The translations under genes and the position numbers were made by a program. Below are positions 7,896 to 16,645 of a stretch of 64,000 nt of DNA, piece by piece. The first letter of the stretch is position 1, and each line of letters opens with the position of its first letter. The stretch is from contig NZ_CP010979.1 of the NCBI RefSeq assembly GCF_000498395.2, positions 2,418,001 through 2,482,000 on the forward strand, written 5' to 3'. The DNA comes from Pseudomonas putida S13.1.2 (GTDB taxonomy: Bacteria; Pseudomonadota; Gammaproteobacteria; Pseudomonadales; Pseudomonadaceae). The notes beneath the pieces were generated by a model. It had not been told where the DNA came from. It made no database searches and was given only the letters and a program-made list of their open reading frames with translations.

Positions 7896-9101
7896 CTAGT
7901 GCTCTTTCGCCCACTCCAAGGTGCCAGGGAACCTCGCGACGAAGCGCGTGCCGTCCTCAGGCGTAGAGGTTACTGACAGCGTCCCGTTGTGACCCGTTAC
8001 GATCTGAGATGCAATATACAAACCGAGCCCCAGCCCCTCCCCGCGACCACCACCTGCTGACCGTTTAAACGGCTGGAACAGTAGCGGTAACAAAACGTCG
8101 GGGATTTCTGGGCCATGGTTCATCACTGACAGAACTACATGATTTTCTTGCATGCTTGCGATCACCTCTATCGGGAGATCACGCGCCCCATGAGCAACGG
8201 CATTGCCCAATAGGTTTGAAAGCAATTGCCCCATTCTCCCAGCATCACAGAAGACCCCAGGTGAAATGATCACCTCTTGACGGATTTTGACGTGGGGATG
8301 ACTCGTCATGATTTCATTGATGACAGCAATAAAAACGTCACCCAGGTTGTCCACCAAAGTCCGTTTGACCGGAATGCCTCCCCCCAGCTTTCCTCGAGAA
8401 AAATCCAGCACATCTTCAATCAAGTTATTCATCCGCTGCGAGCTTTGTCGTATTGCAAGGGCAAGCTGCTGCTCGCGACCGGCGGGCAGCCTGGCCTCCA
8501 GTAGATCAGCGCTCATTCTGATAGCGCTAAGTGGCGAACGGAGGTCATGCCCCAGTACGGCAATGAACTGCTCCCGGACAATGCCGGTCTCAGCCGCATT
8601 GGCCAGTTCAATCGTTTTGGCCTCAAGGTCCGCCAAGACGTCGAGTTGAACAGCTATTAACTGGGCGAAAAGCGTTAGTGTGTTGCACACTGCATCTTCA
8701 TCAAAATGTGCTGGCACCTGATCAATGGCACAGAGCGTTCCGAAAAAATCTCCGTTTGTCCTGGTGATAGGAATGGAGACATAGCTTTCCAAGCCGTATG
8801 TCTTAGGGGTGTGGTGGGTTGAGTACACCGGATGCTCACTGGCATTCTTGAAAATAACGGGTTTGCGGTGCTGACGAATTTCGTGGCAAATCGTTGTTTC
8901 CAGCACCAACTCGCCGCCAGGTATGAGCCCAAAATCAATAGAATCATCGACGGCGCAAGCCACCCATTTCGTCTCGGTGACACGCGCAATTGCCGCAAAT
9001 CGCATGCCGGTAACATGCTTCACCATATTGAGAATAAGCGGGACGGCCTCGATCTTGGCAATCGTGCTGATGTCATGTGAAAGGTCATACGGATAAAGCA
9101 T
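7896..9101 (-). CDS. GAF-domain sensor histidine kinase, orphan (401 aa)
   Basis: Residues about 20-155 form a GAF domain with no membrane segment, so the kinase is cytoplasmic and probably senses a small ligand or redox cue. The DHp helix carries the phospho-acceptor in 'FIAVLGHDLRSPLSAIRMSA' (His about 185). The ATP-binding domain has N-box 'MGQLLSNLLGNAVAHGA', and G-box 'GEGLGLGLYIASQIV'. All catalytic motifs are present. No response regulator adjoins it, which is common for bacteriophytochrome-like or hybrid-network kinases. The ATG at 9101 is preceded by a TTG in frame (9104); neither has a strong ribosome-binding site. The following gap to 9623 contains only repeat copy B and solo end motifs. 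Confidence 0.85.
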   Translation of the reverse strand: MLYPYDLSHDISTIAKIEAVPLILNMVKHVTGMRFAAIARVTETKWVACAVDDSIDFGLIPGGELVLETTICHEIRQHRKPVIFKNASEHPVYSTHHTPKTYGLESYVSIPITRTNGDFFGTLCAIDQVPAHFDEDAVCNTLTLFAQLIAVQLDVLADLEAKTIELANAAETGIVREQFIAVLGHDLRSPLSAIRMSADLLEARLPAGREQQLALAIRQSSQRMNNLIEDVLDFSRGKLGGGIPVKRTLVDNLGDVFIAVINEIMTSHPHVKIRQEVIISPGVFCDAGRMGQLLSNLLGNAVAHGARDLPIEVIASMQENHVVLSVMNHGPEIPDVLLPLLFQPFKRSAGGGRGEGLGLGLYIASQIVTGHNGTLSVTSTPEDGTRFVARFPGTLEWAKEH

Positions 9102-9366
9102 CAAGGCGCCGATTGTGTGAATGGCAATTGGGCATTAAAGCGTACGCCCCTGCGTTTGACAATGAACCCGCGCAGGGGACGCGGGCGTCAACATGGGCAT
9201 GCGGTTGCGATCGATCTAGGTGGCTGAATGGCAGCTCCATTTATGTGGAAGGCGTTGGTCGACTCAGGTGCCCGCGGGGTTGGCAGGGATGCGAGAAATG
9301 ACAATTTGGCCTGCCATCCACCAACGGCAGCTCTGGGTCGGTCGCAGTCGGTCTCCACTGGCCCCT

Positions 9367-9552
9367 AACGACCCATAGCTGCCAGCGATCCAAAGCTCTT
9401 TAGTCAGTACCGGCCTCATCGCCGGCAAGCCGGCTCCCACAGGAATATCACCAGCCTTCAGCCATGCGCTGTACCTGTGGGAGCCGGCTTGCCGGCGATG
9501 GGCCGCGAAGCGGCCCCGGTTACAGTTGTCTGCTAGGGGTCTAAAGCGGTCA
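9367..9552 (+). repeat. Repeat copy B: inverted REP pair with conserved flanks (forward orientation)
   Basis: From 'AACGACCCATAGCTGCCAGC' to the end near 'GGGGTCTAAAGCGGTC', this element matches copy C at 14705 with only a handful of differences over about 185 bp, and it matches the reverse complement of copy A at 3030. It contains two opposed REPs separated by the linker 'AATATCACCAGCCTTCAGCC'. A further solo end motif, 'GCAGCTCTGGGTCGGTCGC', lies just upstream at about 9327-9345. The whole 9105-9623 gap has no other supported content. Confidence 0.82.
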
Positions 9553-9623
9553 CCTCGATCAGCACCCCCATTTCAGGCTCGGCTGGAAGTTGATCCGCCA
9601 TTGCGGCAGGCGCCCGCCGCCAT

Positions 9624-10166
9624 CTAACGACCTTGCACAACCCCATCAGGCTGCGTGCCCATGCTTGCGAGAAAAATCCCGGTCTCCCGATTGGACCGCA
9701 GGCAGACCACGCGACACCCCGACGGCACCGTCGCCACGAATCGCTTCATCGCCTTGCGAGACGAGGTTTTTGTCCGCCACATGAACCTGAAAAACTCCGG
9801 CAGGTTGGCCAGCAGTTCCGGGCAGTCATCCGGCAAGTCTGGCCGGGACCGACCGCGGTTCAGCATCGTTCTGAGGAGCACGCGCCAGAATCGAAGCGGC
9901 GCCGAGCGATCGATCCATATCACCATGTCAGCGCGGGCCAGGCGGTTGCTCCACGTGGCCGAATGGCCGCCTTCGAAGATCCAGCGCTCACGAGCCTCGA
10001 CCTCGTGGCATAGACGCGTCTTCTCGTCCCGGCTCCGCTCGACCCAGCCTGGCTGCCAATGAATCGTGTCGATATGCACGACCGGCAAGCCCGTGCGCTC
10101 GCCCAGCTTGCGCGCCAGGGTACTTTTCCCAGAACCCGGCTGACCAATGATCATCACCCGTTGCAT
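9624..10166 (-). CDS. P-loop kinase-like protein, FlaR/adenylate-kinase-like (180 aa)
   Basis: The N-terminus 'VMIIGQPGSGKSTLARKLGE' is a textbook Walker A motif. It is followed by 'LPVVHIDTIHWQPGW', the signature of the small family often labelled DNA topology modulation protein FlaR or AAA-type adenylate kinase-like. 'WIFEGGHSATWSNRLARAD' and 'VIWIDRS' are further family segments. The true substrate of this family is poorly known. The gene is monocistronic and lies between repeat copies B and C. Confidence 0.78.
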   Translation of the reverse strand: MQRVMIIGQPGSGKSTLARKLGERTGLPVVHIDTIHWQPGWVERSRDEKTRLCHEVEARERWIFEGGHSATWSNRLARADMVIWIDRSAPLRFWRVLLRTMLNRGRSRPDLPDDCPELLANLPEFFRFMWRTKTSSRKAMKRFVATVPSGCRVVCLRSNRETGIFLASMGTQPDGVVQGR

Positions 10167-10348
10167 TGAAGCTCCCTCTCGCCATGCTTGTTGAATTTGG
10201 GGCGCGCGATTCTACGGCAATGGGCGATGCGGTCAACTGCACTGCCTTGGGCAGCTGACAGGTTGAATGACGCGCCCTCATCTGCAAGGATGCGCCCGTC
10301 GCCATACGCTTCAGAGCCCCGTCTGCTCCTTCTCGGGGGCGGTCCACT

Positions 10349-10376
10349 TCGTGGGAGCGGGTTCACCCGCGAACAC
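10349..10376. repeat. Solo REP palindrome (GGGAGCGGGTTCACCCGC type)
   Basis: The segment GTGGGAGCGGGTTCACCCGCG is an imperfect palindrome of the second REP class in this genome, distinct from the GCCGGC class. It sits in the 288-bp gap between the P-loop kinase and the sigma factor, which has no supported gene. Confidence 0.55.
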
Positions 10377-10422
10377 CGACCCGCAGCCACAGGTATTGCC
10401 AGTCCTCACGCTCACAAACAAT

Positions 10423-10441
10423 AATAAGAGCAATTCCTATT
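10423..10441. promoter_or_regulatory. Weak Fur-box-like site upstream of the ECF sigma gene
   Basis: The AT-rich stretch 'AATAAGAGCAATTCCTATT' lies 14 bp before the sigma factor start and matches a Fur consensus (GATAATGATAATCATTATC) at roughly 11 of 19 positions by eye. FecI-type sigma genes are usually iron-repressed, which makes the site plausible, but the match is only moderate. Confidence 0.3.
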
Positions 10442-10454
10442 TGAGATAGCCTCC

Positions 10455-10970
10455 ATGTCGGCCGACTCGTCTGTTTCTGCCTCCGTCGGCACGCTCTACG
10501 TCGAACACAGCCCTTGGCTGCTCGGCTGGTTGCGCAAGCGTATGGGCAACCACTGCGATGCCGCGGACCTGGTGCAGGATACGTTCCTCAAGGTACTCAA
10601 GGCGCGTACCGCCGATGAGATCCGCGCCCCCCGGCACTACCTGTCGAAGGTGGCCAAAGGTTTGATGATCGACCTGTATCGCCGTCGCTCGTTGGAGCAG
10701 GCTTACCTCGAAGCACTGGCCGCTTTGCCTGAGACCCACGTGCCCAGCTCCGAAGCCCAAGTGATGATGTTCGAAACCCTGGTCGAGCTCGACCGCATGC
10801 TCGCCGGCCTCGGCGCCAAGGTGCGCGAGGTGTTCGTGCTGGCGCAACTCGAGGGCCTGCCCTATGCGCAGATCGCCCAGCGCCTGGGCATCTCGTTGCG
10901 CACGGTGAACAACCACATGGCCAAGGCCATGGAGCATGTCTGCCTGATGCAGTGGGAGCATGACCAGTGA
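10455..10970 (+). CDS. FecI-like ECF sigma-70 factor (171 aa)
   Basis: The protein has two sigma domains. Sigma-2 covers about residues 15-85 with 'DAADLVQDTFLKVL', and sigma-4 covers about 105-165 with the helix-turn-helix 'LPYAQIAQRLGISLRTVNNH'. It belongs to the iron-starvation (FecI) class and should direct RNA polymerase to the promoter of the receptor gene downstream when the receptor signals. Its stop overlaps the GTG start of the fecR-like gene by 4 bp, so sigma and regulator are co-translated. Confidence 0.88.
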   Translation: MSADSSVSASVGTLYVEHSPWLLGWLRKRMGNHCDAADLVQDTFLKVLKARTADEIRAPRHYLSKVAKGLMIDLYRRRSLEQAYLEALAALPETHVPSSEAQVMMFETLVELDRMLAGLGAKVREVFVLAQLEGLPYAQIAQRLGISLRTVNNHMAKAMEHVCLMQWEHDQ

Positions 10971-11920
10971 GCAGCGCGCCAAGCGCGGCCCAGCGCCAGG
11001 CCGTTCGCGAGGCGGCACGCTGGTATGCGCAGTTGTCCACCCAGTCGGCCAGCACAGAGGAGCAAGCGCGCTGGCAGGGCTGGTACGACAGCGACCCGCT
11101 GCACCGTGAGGCGTGGCAGAGGATGCTGGCGGTCAGCGACCACTTTGCCGGCTTGCCTGGGCGCCTTGCCGCTTCGACCTTGCTCGGCGCAGGGCAGGCC
11201 CGCCGCCAGGTATTGTATGGGCTGGCCGTGCTGTTGGGTGGTGGCGTGCTCGGTGGTGTCGGCTGGCGCAGCGAAACCCGGCAGGCCTGGGCCGCCGACT
11301 ACCGTACGGGTGTCGGTGAGCAGCGCACGGAGCAACTCGCCGATGGCAGCCGGATGCTGATGGACACCGACACGGCGGTGGACGCGTTTTTCGATGGCCA
11401 GCAACGGCGTTTGCTGTTGCGGCGCGGCCAGGTGCTGATCACCACTGCACGCGATCACGCTGCCCGGCCGTTCATGGTCGACACCCGCGATGGCCGTGTG
11501 CTCGCCCTGGGTACGCAGTTTCAAGTCAGTGTCGACGACCACCGCAGCGAAGTGGCCGTGCTGGAGAAAGCTGTCGAGGTTTCCGTCGCCAGGTTTTACG
11601 AAATGCGCCTGGTAGCCGGCCAGCGCGCAACGTTCAACGCCCAAGGCATCGGCCCGCTGCGTGCCAATGACGCCAGCGTCGCTGCCTGGGCGCAAGGCAG
11701 CGTCGTGGCCATCGACACCCCGCTGGTTGAACTGTTGGCGGATTTGTCGCGCTACCGGCCCGGCTTGTTGAGCTGCGACCCTGGCGTAGCGCGCATGAAG
11801 ATCTCCGGCGCGTTCCCGATCGCCGACACCGACCTGGCGCTGACCGCGCTGGAAAGTGCATTTCCGCTCAAGGTGCATCGGCGCACGCGTTACTGGGTGA
11901 CCGTGTTGCCAGGCAGCTGA
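10967..11920 (+). CDS. FecR-like anti-sigma/sigma regulator (317 aa)
   Basis: The N-terminal cytoplasmic part (about 1-80) has the DUF4880 pattern 'ARWYAQLSTQSASTEEQARW' and contacts the sigma factor. A single membrane helix follows ('VLYGLAVLLGGGVLGGVG', about 87-104). The periplasmic FecR domain comes next ('EQLADGSRMLMDTDTAVD', 'GQVLITTARDHARPF'-like region, 'VLALGTQFQV'). The C-terminal part receives the signal from the N-terminal domain of the TonB receptor. The start is GTG at 10967, overlapping the sigma stop. The receptor gene follows after 103 bp. Confidence 0.88.
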   Translation: MSSAPSAAQRQAVREAARWYAQLSTQSASTEEQARWQGWYDSDPLHREAWQRMLAVSDHFAGLPGRLAASTLLGAGQARRQVLYGLAVLLGGGVLGGVGWRSETRQAWAADYRTGVGEQRTEQLADGSRMLMDTDTAVDAFFDGQQRRLLLRRGQVLITTARDHAARPFMVDTRDGRVLALGTQFQVSVDDHRSEVAVLEKAVEVSVARFYEMRLVAGQRATFNAQGIGPLRANDASVAAWAQGSVVAIDTPLVELLADLSRYRPGLLSCDPGVARMKISGAFPIADTDLALTALESAFPLKVHRRTRYWVTVLPGS

Positions 11921-12023
11921 CCGCCGCACGCGGAAAAAAAATGTTCGCCACCTTGCACTTTGCTGGCAGCTCGTTCGGCTTTTCCTCCCACATGTTCAAT
12001 CGAATGTTCCTGGGGAGGGAAAC

Positions 12024-14459
12024 ATGAGCAACACGCGACAGTCGCATCCAGCATTGGCATTGGCCGTACACCTGGCCTTGGGCGCAATGTACATGGCAGG
12101 GGGCAATGCCGTTGCCGCATCGGCGGCCCAGGAGCAAACCCGCAGCTACGATATTGCGCCGGGTTCGCTGACCGAAACCTTAGGTCAATTCGCCAGCGCC
12201 GCGGGGGTTACACTGTCGTTCGACGGTGCCAGTACCGAGGGCCGCCGCTCCGCTGGGCTCAGGGGCAGCTACAGCGTCGCAGGCGGTTTTGCCACGCTGC
12301 TTGCTGGTAGCAACCTGCAGGCAGTGGGCCAGGCCAACGGCATCTATTTGCTGGTTGACGGTGGCGATGGCGCGGTGGTGCTGGGGGCCACCAGCATCAC
12401 CGGGCAGGCTCTTGGCAGTACCACCGAAGGCACTGGTTCATACACCTCCAGCGCCATGCAGAGCGCCACCAAGCTGCCTTTGTCCATACGCGAAACGCCG
12501 CAGTCGGTAACGGTCATCACCCGCCAACGGATGGACGACCAGGCCATGCGCAGCCTCGATGACGTGGTGCAGGCCACCCCCGGCCTGCGGATGTCGGCAG
12601 CACGCCCAGCCAACAGCGAGTATTTCTCGCGTGGCTTTCCCGTCACCAACCTGATGTTCGACGGCTTGCCGACCACCTACAACGCCGACTGGGTCGCCGC
12701 AGCCGACATGGCCCCGTATGACAGGGTCGAAATCGTGCGCGGTGCCACGGGCCTGATGCAGGGCGCAGGCAACCCGTCGGCGGCGATCAACATGGTGCGC
12801 AAAAGGCCCACCCAGCAGTTCCAGGGCAGCATCACAGGTTCCGCGGGCAGTTGGGACAACTACCGCGGCGAGCTGGACCTCAGTGGCCCGCTCAATGCCA
12901 GCGCCAGCGTGCGCGGGCGCTTCGTGGGCGCCTACCACGACAAGGACAGCTACCAGGACTACGCCGGTCGCGAGCGTGGCCTGTTCTATGGCATCACCGA
13001 GTTCGACCTGACCGACAGCACCACCCTGACCCTGGGTGCCTCCAACCAGAACGACAATAACAACATCAACTGGGGTGGCCTGCCGGTCAACCGTGATGGC
13101 AGCCACGTCGGTTACTCCCGCTCCACCAACGTGGGTTACGACTGGAGCTATCAGGACATCGACAACACCACGGCTTTCGCCGAGCTCGACCACCGCTTTG
13201 ACAACGACTGGCGCCTGCACCTGGCCGCTTCCAAGAGCTGGTCCGACTTTGCCATGCAAGGGGCGGTGTTCGAGCGCACCGGCACGCCGGCTGCAGAAGT
13301 TCTCCGCCAGCGGGTGTTCAATCAGCGGCGTGACTATGACCAGTCCACCTACGATGTGTACGCCAGTGGCCCGTTCAAGTTGTTCGAGCGCCAGCATGAA
13401 CTGGTGGTCGGTGCCAGCAAGCGTGAAGTCAAGACCAGCGCCCACGGCGGTACCGTGTTCCTGCCGGTCGACGATCTGTTCAGCGTCAACCCAAGTGGTG
13501 TGAGCAAGCCTTCTGTGGCCGACATCTACACCCTCAGCGAACACGTCGAGCAGGAAGGGGTCTATGCCACCACCCGGATCAACCTGGCCGACCCGCTCAA
13601 GCTGATCGTTGGCGCGCGTCTGGACTGGTACGACAACCAGTCGGTGTACAGTGAGATCAATGACGGCTACTACACCAATGCCGATTACAAGGTGACCCGT
13701 AACGTCACCCGTTACGCCGGCGTGATCTACGACCTCGATGACCACCACTCGGTCTACGCAAGCTACACCGATATCTTCATGCCCCAGTCGGAACTGGCCC
13801 GGGATGCCTCGATCATCCGCCCGATCGAAGGCAAGAACTACGAAATCGGTATCAGGGGTGAGTACTTCGACGGCGCGCTCAATGCCAGCGTGGCTGTCTT
13901 CCAGATCGATCAGGAAAATCGCGCGGCGGAAACTTCCGACCAGGCCGGTTGCACCAACTTCACCTGCTACGAAGCCTCCGGCAAGGTGCGTACCCAGGGT
14001 ATCGACCTGGAGTTGATGGGGGCGTTGACCCCGAACTGGCAGGTGGGCGCTGGCTACACCTACTCGCAGACCCAATACCGCAAGGACGCCGACAAAACCA
14101 AAGAGGGCACCAAGTTCGACACCGACCTGCCCGAGCACCTGTTCAAGCTCAGCACCACCTACACCTTGCCGGGCGAGTTGCACAAATGGCGTGTCGGCGG
14201 CAACGTCTATGCCCAGAGCAGCATCTTCAACAAAGGCTCCAATGCGTTCGGCAATTATCACATCGACCAGGGTGCTTACGCGGTATACGGGTTGATGGTG
14301 GGCTACAAGGTGAGCGAGAAGCTCGACACGCGGTTGAACGTGAACAACGTGTTTGACAAGAAGTACTACCAGGGAATCGCCAGCAACAACACCTGGAGCC
14401 CTTACGACGTCTATGGTGATCCGCGTAACTTCACTGTCACTGCCCGGTACAGCTTCTGA
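12024..14459 (+). CDS. TonB-dependent siderophore receptor/transducer (811 aa)
   Basis: After an N-terminal signal (about 1-35), residues 40-115 form the STN signalling domain ('YDIAPGSLTETLGQFASAAG', 'GSYSVAGGFATLLAGSNL') that talks to the FecR-like protein. The plug domain follows ('LPLSIRETPQSVTVITRQRM', 'VEIVRGATGLMQGAGNPSAA') and then a 22-strand outer-membrane barrel ending in 'NFTVTARYSF' with the expected terminal Phe. It should import a ferric siderophore, probably one made by another organism, because no biosynthesis genes are near. The ligand cannot be told from sequence. GGGGAGGG precedes the ATG. Confidence 0.9.
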   Translation: MSNTRQSHPALALAVHLALGAMYMAGGNAVAASAAQEQTRSYDIAPGSLTETLGQFASAAGVTLSFDGASTEGRRSAGLRGSYSVAGGFATLLAGSNLQAVGQANGIYLLVDGGDGAVVLGATSITGQALGSTTEGTGSYTSSAMQSATKLPLSIRETPQSVTVITRQRMDDQAMRSLDDVVQATPGLRMSAARPANSEYFSRGFPVTNLMFDGLPTTYNADWVAAADMAPYDRVEIVRGATGLMQGAGNPSAAINMVRKRPTQQFQGSITGSAGSWDNYRGELDLSGPLNASASVRGRFVGAYHDKDSYQDYAGRERGLFYGITEFDLTDSTTLTLGASNQNDNNNINWGGLPVNRDGSHVGYSRSTNVGYDWSYQDIDNTTAFAELDHRFDNDWRLHLAASKSWSDFAMQGAVFERTGTPAAEVLRQRVFNQRRDYDQSTYDVYASGPFKLFERQHELVVGASKREVKTSAHGGTVFLPVDDLFSVNPSGVSKPSVADIYTLSEHVEQEGVYATTRINLADPLKLIVGARLDWYDNQSVYSEINDGYYTNADYKVTRNVTRYAGVIYDLDDHHSVYASYTDIFMPQSELARDASIIRPIEGKNYEIGIRGEYFDGALNASVAVFQIDQENRAAETSDQAGCTNFTCYEASGKVRTQGIDLELMGALTPNWQVGAGYTYSQTQYRKDADKTKEGTKFDTDLPEHLFKLSTTYTLPGELHKWRVGGNVYAQSSIFNKGSNAFGNYHIDQGAYAVYGLMVGYKVSEKLDTRLNVNNVFDKKYYQGIASNNTWSPYDVYGDPRNFTVTARYSF

Positions 14460-14579
14460 AATAGACGCGACAATGGATGCATGACTGGCATGCCTGGTTC
14501 ACGCCTGCCAGTTAGGGCGCCCCGCGCAACCTGCCGGCGTCGGTGACCTGGAAGTACTGAGCTGGCCTCTGGCTTTCGC

Positions 14580-14665
14580 AGGCGTGTCACCAGCCTTCAG
14601 GCCAGCACTGTACCTGTGGGAGCCGGGCTTGCCGGCGATGGGGCGCGAAGCGGCCCCGATGCAGA
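14580..14665 (+). repeat. Half element: single REP with linker
   Basis: The segment carries the linker 'GTCACCAGCCTTCAGGCCAG' and one REP ('GTGGGAGCCGGGCTTGCCGG'), that is, the right half of the REP-pair element. It directly precedes full copy C. The 14460-14965 gap holds these repeats and the ars dyad, and no gene is supported. Confidence 0.7.
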
Positions 14666-14704
14666 TGGTGCCCGCTCAGGGTTGAAGTCAGCCGATCGCA
14701 GACT

Positions 14705-14891
14705 GCTATCGACCCATAGCTGCCAGCGATCCAAAGCTCTTTAGTCAGTACCGGCCTCATCGCCGGCAAGCCGGCTCCCACAGGAATATCACCGGCCTTC
14801 AGCCATGCGCTGTACCTGTGGGAGCCGGCTTGCCGGCGATGGGCGCGAAGCGGCCCCGGTTACAGATGTCTGCTTTGGGTCGAAAGCGGAC
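14705..14891 (+). repeat. Repeat copy C: inverted REP pair with conserved flanks (forward orientation)
   Basis: The element runs from 'GCTATCGACCCATAGC' to 'GCTTTGGGTCGAAAGCGGAC'. It is nearly identical to copy B in the same orientation, so B and C form direct repeats about 5.3 kb apart around the kinase and the sigma/FecR/receptor trio. The two ends are themselves inverted relative to each other, as in a miniature inverted-repeat element. Confidence 0.82.
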
Positions 14892-14918
14892 GCTCAGTCC
14901 AAATGTCCTTGCACTGAA

Positions 14919-14952
14919 CATATGGAAATTCGTATATTCGGATTTCCATATG
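14919..14952. promoter_or_regulatory. Large dyad in the arsR promoter (candidate ArsR operator)
   Basis: CATATGGAAAT (14919-14929) and ATTTCCATATG (14942-14952) are perfect inverted 11-mers separated by 12 bp, 13 bp before the arsR start codon. ArsR repressors bind such imperfect or interrupted dyads over their own promoters and release on As(III). The AT-rich centre 'TCGTATATTCGG' could include the -10 region. Confidence 0.7.
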
Positions 14953-14965
14953 TATTGGTGCAGTC

Positions 14966-15313
14966 ATGATTACACCGCCTGATGTATTCAAAAGCCTGTC
15001 CGACGAGACCCGTGCTCGCGCCACCCTGCTGATCGCCAGTCTCGGTGAGCTATGTGTCTGCGAACTGATGTGCGCGCTGAACGACAGCCAACCCAAGATC
15101 AGCCGCCACCTCGCACAGCTGCGTAGCAATGGCATGCTGTTGGATCGCCGCCAGGGGCAATGGGTGTATTACCGTCTAAACCCCGAGCTACCGGCCTGGG
15201 TGCATGAAATGTTGCACGTGACCTTGCAGGCAAACTCGCAATGGTTGGCCGACAACTCTCTTCGGCTGAAGAACATGGACGGCCGCCCCGTCCGTGACGC
15301 TGCCTGCTGCTGA
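14966..15313 (+). CDS. arsR: ArsR, arsenite-responsive repressor (115 aa)
   Basis: This is a winged-helix ArsR/SmtB repressor. The inducer site is the 'ELCVCELM' pair of cysteines in the helix ahead of the recognition helix, as in E. coli ArsR. The DNA-reading helix is 'SQPKISRHLAQLRSNGML', and the wing is 'RRQGQWVYYRL'. As(III) binding to the cysteines should release it from the dyad just upstream. It is the first gene of arsRBCH, and arsB starts 21 bp later. The C-terminal 'DAACC' adds a further vicinal Cys pair of unknown role. Confidence 0.92.
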   Translation: MITPPDVFKSLSDETRARATLLIASLGELCVCELMCALNDSQPKISRHLAQLRSNGMLLDRRQGQWVYYRLNPELPAWVHEMLHVTLQANSQWLADNSLRLKNMDGRPVRDAACC

Positions 15314-15334
15314 TCAACATCGAGCGAGATCTTC

Positions 15335-16618
15335 ATGCTGGTCGCCATTGCAGTCTTTGTTTTCACTCTCATCCTGGTCATCTGGCAACCGAAGGGGCTT
15401 GGCGTTGGCTGGAGTGCCGCGCTCGGTGCCCTCATTGCCCTGGCGGTGGGTGCCGTTTCGCTGCACGACATCCCGACCGTGTGGGCCATTGTCTGGAATG
15501 CCACCGCCACCTTCATCGCCGTCATCATCATCAGCCTGCTGCTGGACGAGGCCGGTTTCTTCGAGTGGGCCGCGCTGCACGTGGCCCGCTGGGCAGGCGG
15601 TAGCGGCTACCGCTTGTTCGCCTTCTGCGTACTGCTCGGTGCTGCCGTGTCGGCGCTGTTCGCCAACGATGGTGCCGCGCTGATCCTCACACCCATCGTC
15701 ATGTCGATGCTGCTCGCGCTAAGGTTCTCGCCCGCCGCAACGCTGGCCTTCGTCATGGCCGCTGGCTTCATCGCCGACACGGCGAGCCTGCCGCTGGTAG
15801 TCTCCAACCTGGTGAACATTGTCTCGGCCGACTACTTCAGGCTGGGCTTCAGCGAATACGCCTCGGTGATGGTGCCGGTGAATTTCGCCAGCGTGGCTGC
15901 AACCCTGCTGGTGCTGTTCGTATTCTTCCGTCGTGATATCCCGAGGCAGTACACGGTCGCGGCCCTGAAGACGCCAAGCGAGGCGATTCATGACCGCGCT
16001 ACCTTCAATGTCGGTGGCTGGGTGCTGCTGGTGTTGCTGATCGGCCTGTTCGCCCTGGAACCACTGGGTATCCCGATCAGTGCGGTCGCTGCAACTTGTG
16101 CGGCAATCCTTTTTGCCGTCGCCGCTCGCGGGCACCGCATCTCCACCCGTCGTGTGCTGCGCGAAGCGCCTTGGCAGGTGGTGATCTTTTCTCTTGGGAT
16201 GTACCTGGTGGTCTACGGGCTGAAGAACGCCGGCCTCACCGACATGCTCAGCCACTTGCTCGACCGCCTTGCGCAGCAAGGGCTGTGGGCTGCTGCCATC
16301 GGCACCGGGTTGATCGCTGCATTGCTGTCCTCGGTCATGAACAACATGCCCAGCGTGCTGGTCGGCGCCTTGTCGATCCAGGCCAGCGAGGCGCAAGGGC
16401 TGGTGCGCGAGGCGATGATGTACGCCAACGTCATCGGCTGCGACCTCGGCCCGAAAATCACACCCATCGGCAGCCTCGCCACCCTGCTCTGGCTGCATGT
16501 GCTGGAGCGCAAAGGCATGCGCATCACCTGGGGTTACTACTTCAAGGTCGGCATCCTGCTGACGCTACCGGTGCTGTTGATCACCCTTTCGGCCCTGGCA
16601 TTGCGCCTGAGCCTCTGA
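15335..16618 (+). CDS. arsB: ArsB arsenite efflux permease (427 aa)
   Basis: This is an inner-membrane As(OH)3/H+ antiporter of the ArsB/NhaD superfamily with about 11-12 hydrophobic helices. Family motifs include '[17 protein letters not shown]', '[20 protein letters not shown]', '[14 protein letters not shown]' and '[20 protein letters not shown]'. Its length is the usual one for stand-alone ArsB, working without the ArsA ATPase, which is absent here. It sits between arsR and arsC. Confidence 0.93.
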   Translation: MLVAIAVFVFTLILVIWQPKGLGVGWSAALGALIALAVGAVSLHDIPTVWAIVWNATATFIAVIIISLLLDEAGFFEWAALHVARWAGGSGYRLFAFCVLLGAAVSALFANDGAALILTPIVMSMLLALRFSPAATLAFVMAAGFIADTASLPLVVSNLVNIVSADYFRLGFSEYASVMVPVNFASVAATLLVLFVFFRRDIPRQYTVAALKTPSEAIHDRATFNVGGWVLLVLLIGLFALEPLGIPISAVAATCAAILFAVAARGHRISTRRVLREAPWQVVIFSLGMYLVVYGLKNAGLTDMLSHLLDRLAQQGLWAAAIGTGLIAALLSSVMNNMPSVLVGALSIQASEAQGLVREAMMYANVIGCDLGPKITPIGSLATLLWLHVLERKGMRITWGYYFKVGILLTLPVLLITLSALALRLSL

Positions 16619-16645
16619 CATCCGCCACGAAGCGGAGGAGCCCCC

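Noticed and set aside
9407..9521. Possible CRISPR-like spaced palindromes
   Set aside because: The repeats are two REP units in inverted orientation, not a direct-repeat array with unique spacers, and no cas gene is present.
10967..11920. Possibility that the FecR-like protein is a stand-alone anti-sigma factor of another system
   Set aside because: It overlaps the FecI-type sigma gene and is followed by an STN-containing receptor, so the classical trio explains it fully.
12438..14261. 607-codon minus-strand frame opposite the TonB receptor gene
   Set aside because: Low-complexity Val/Gly/Asp-rich translation without a domain. The plus-strand receptor is unambiguous.
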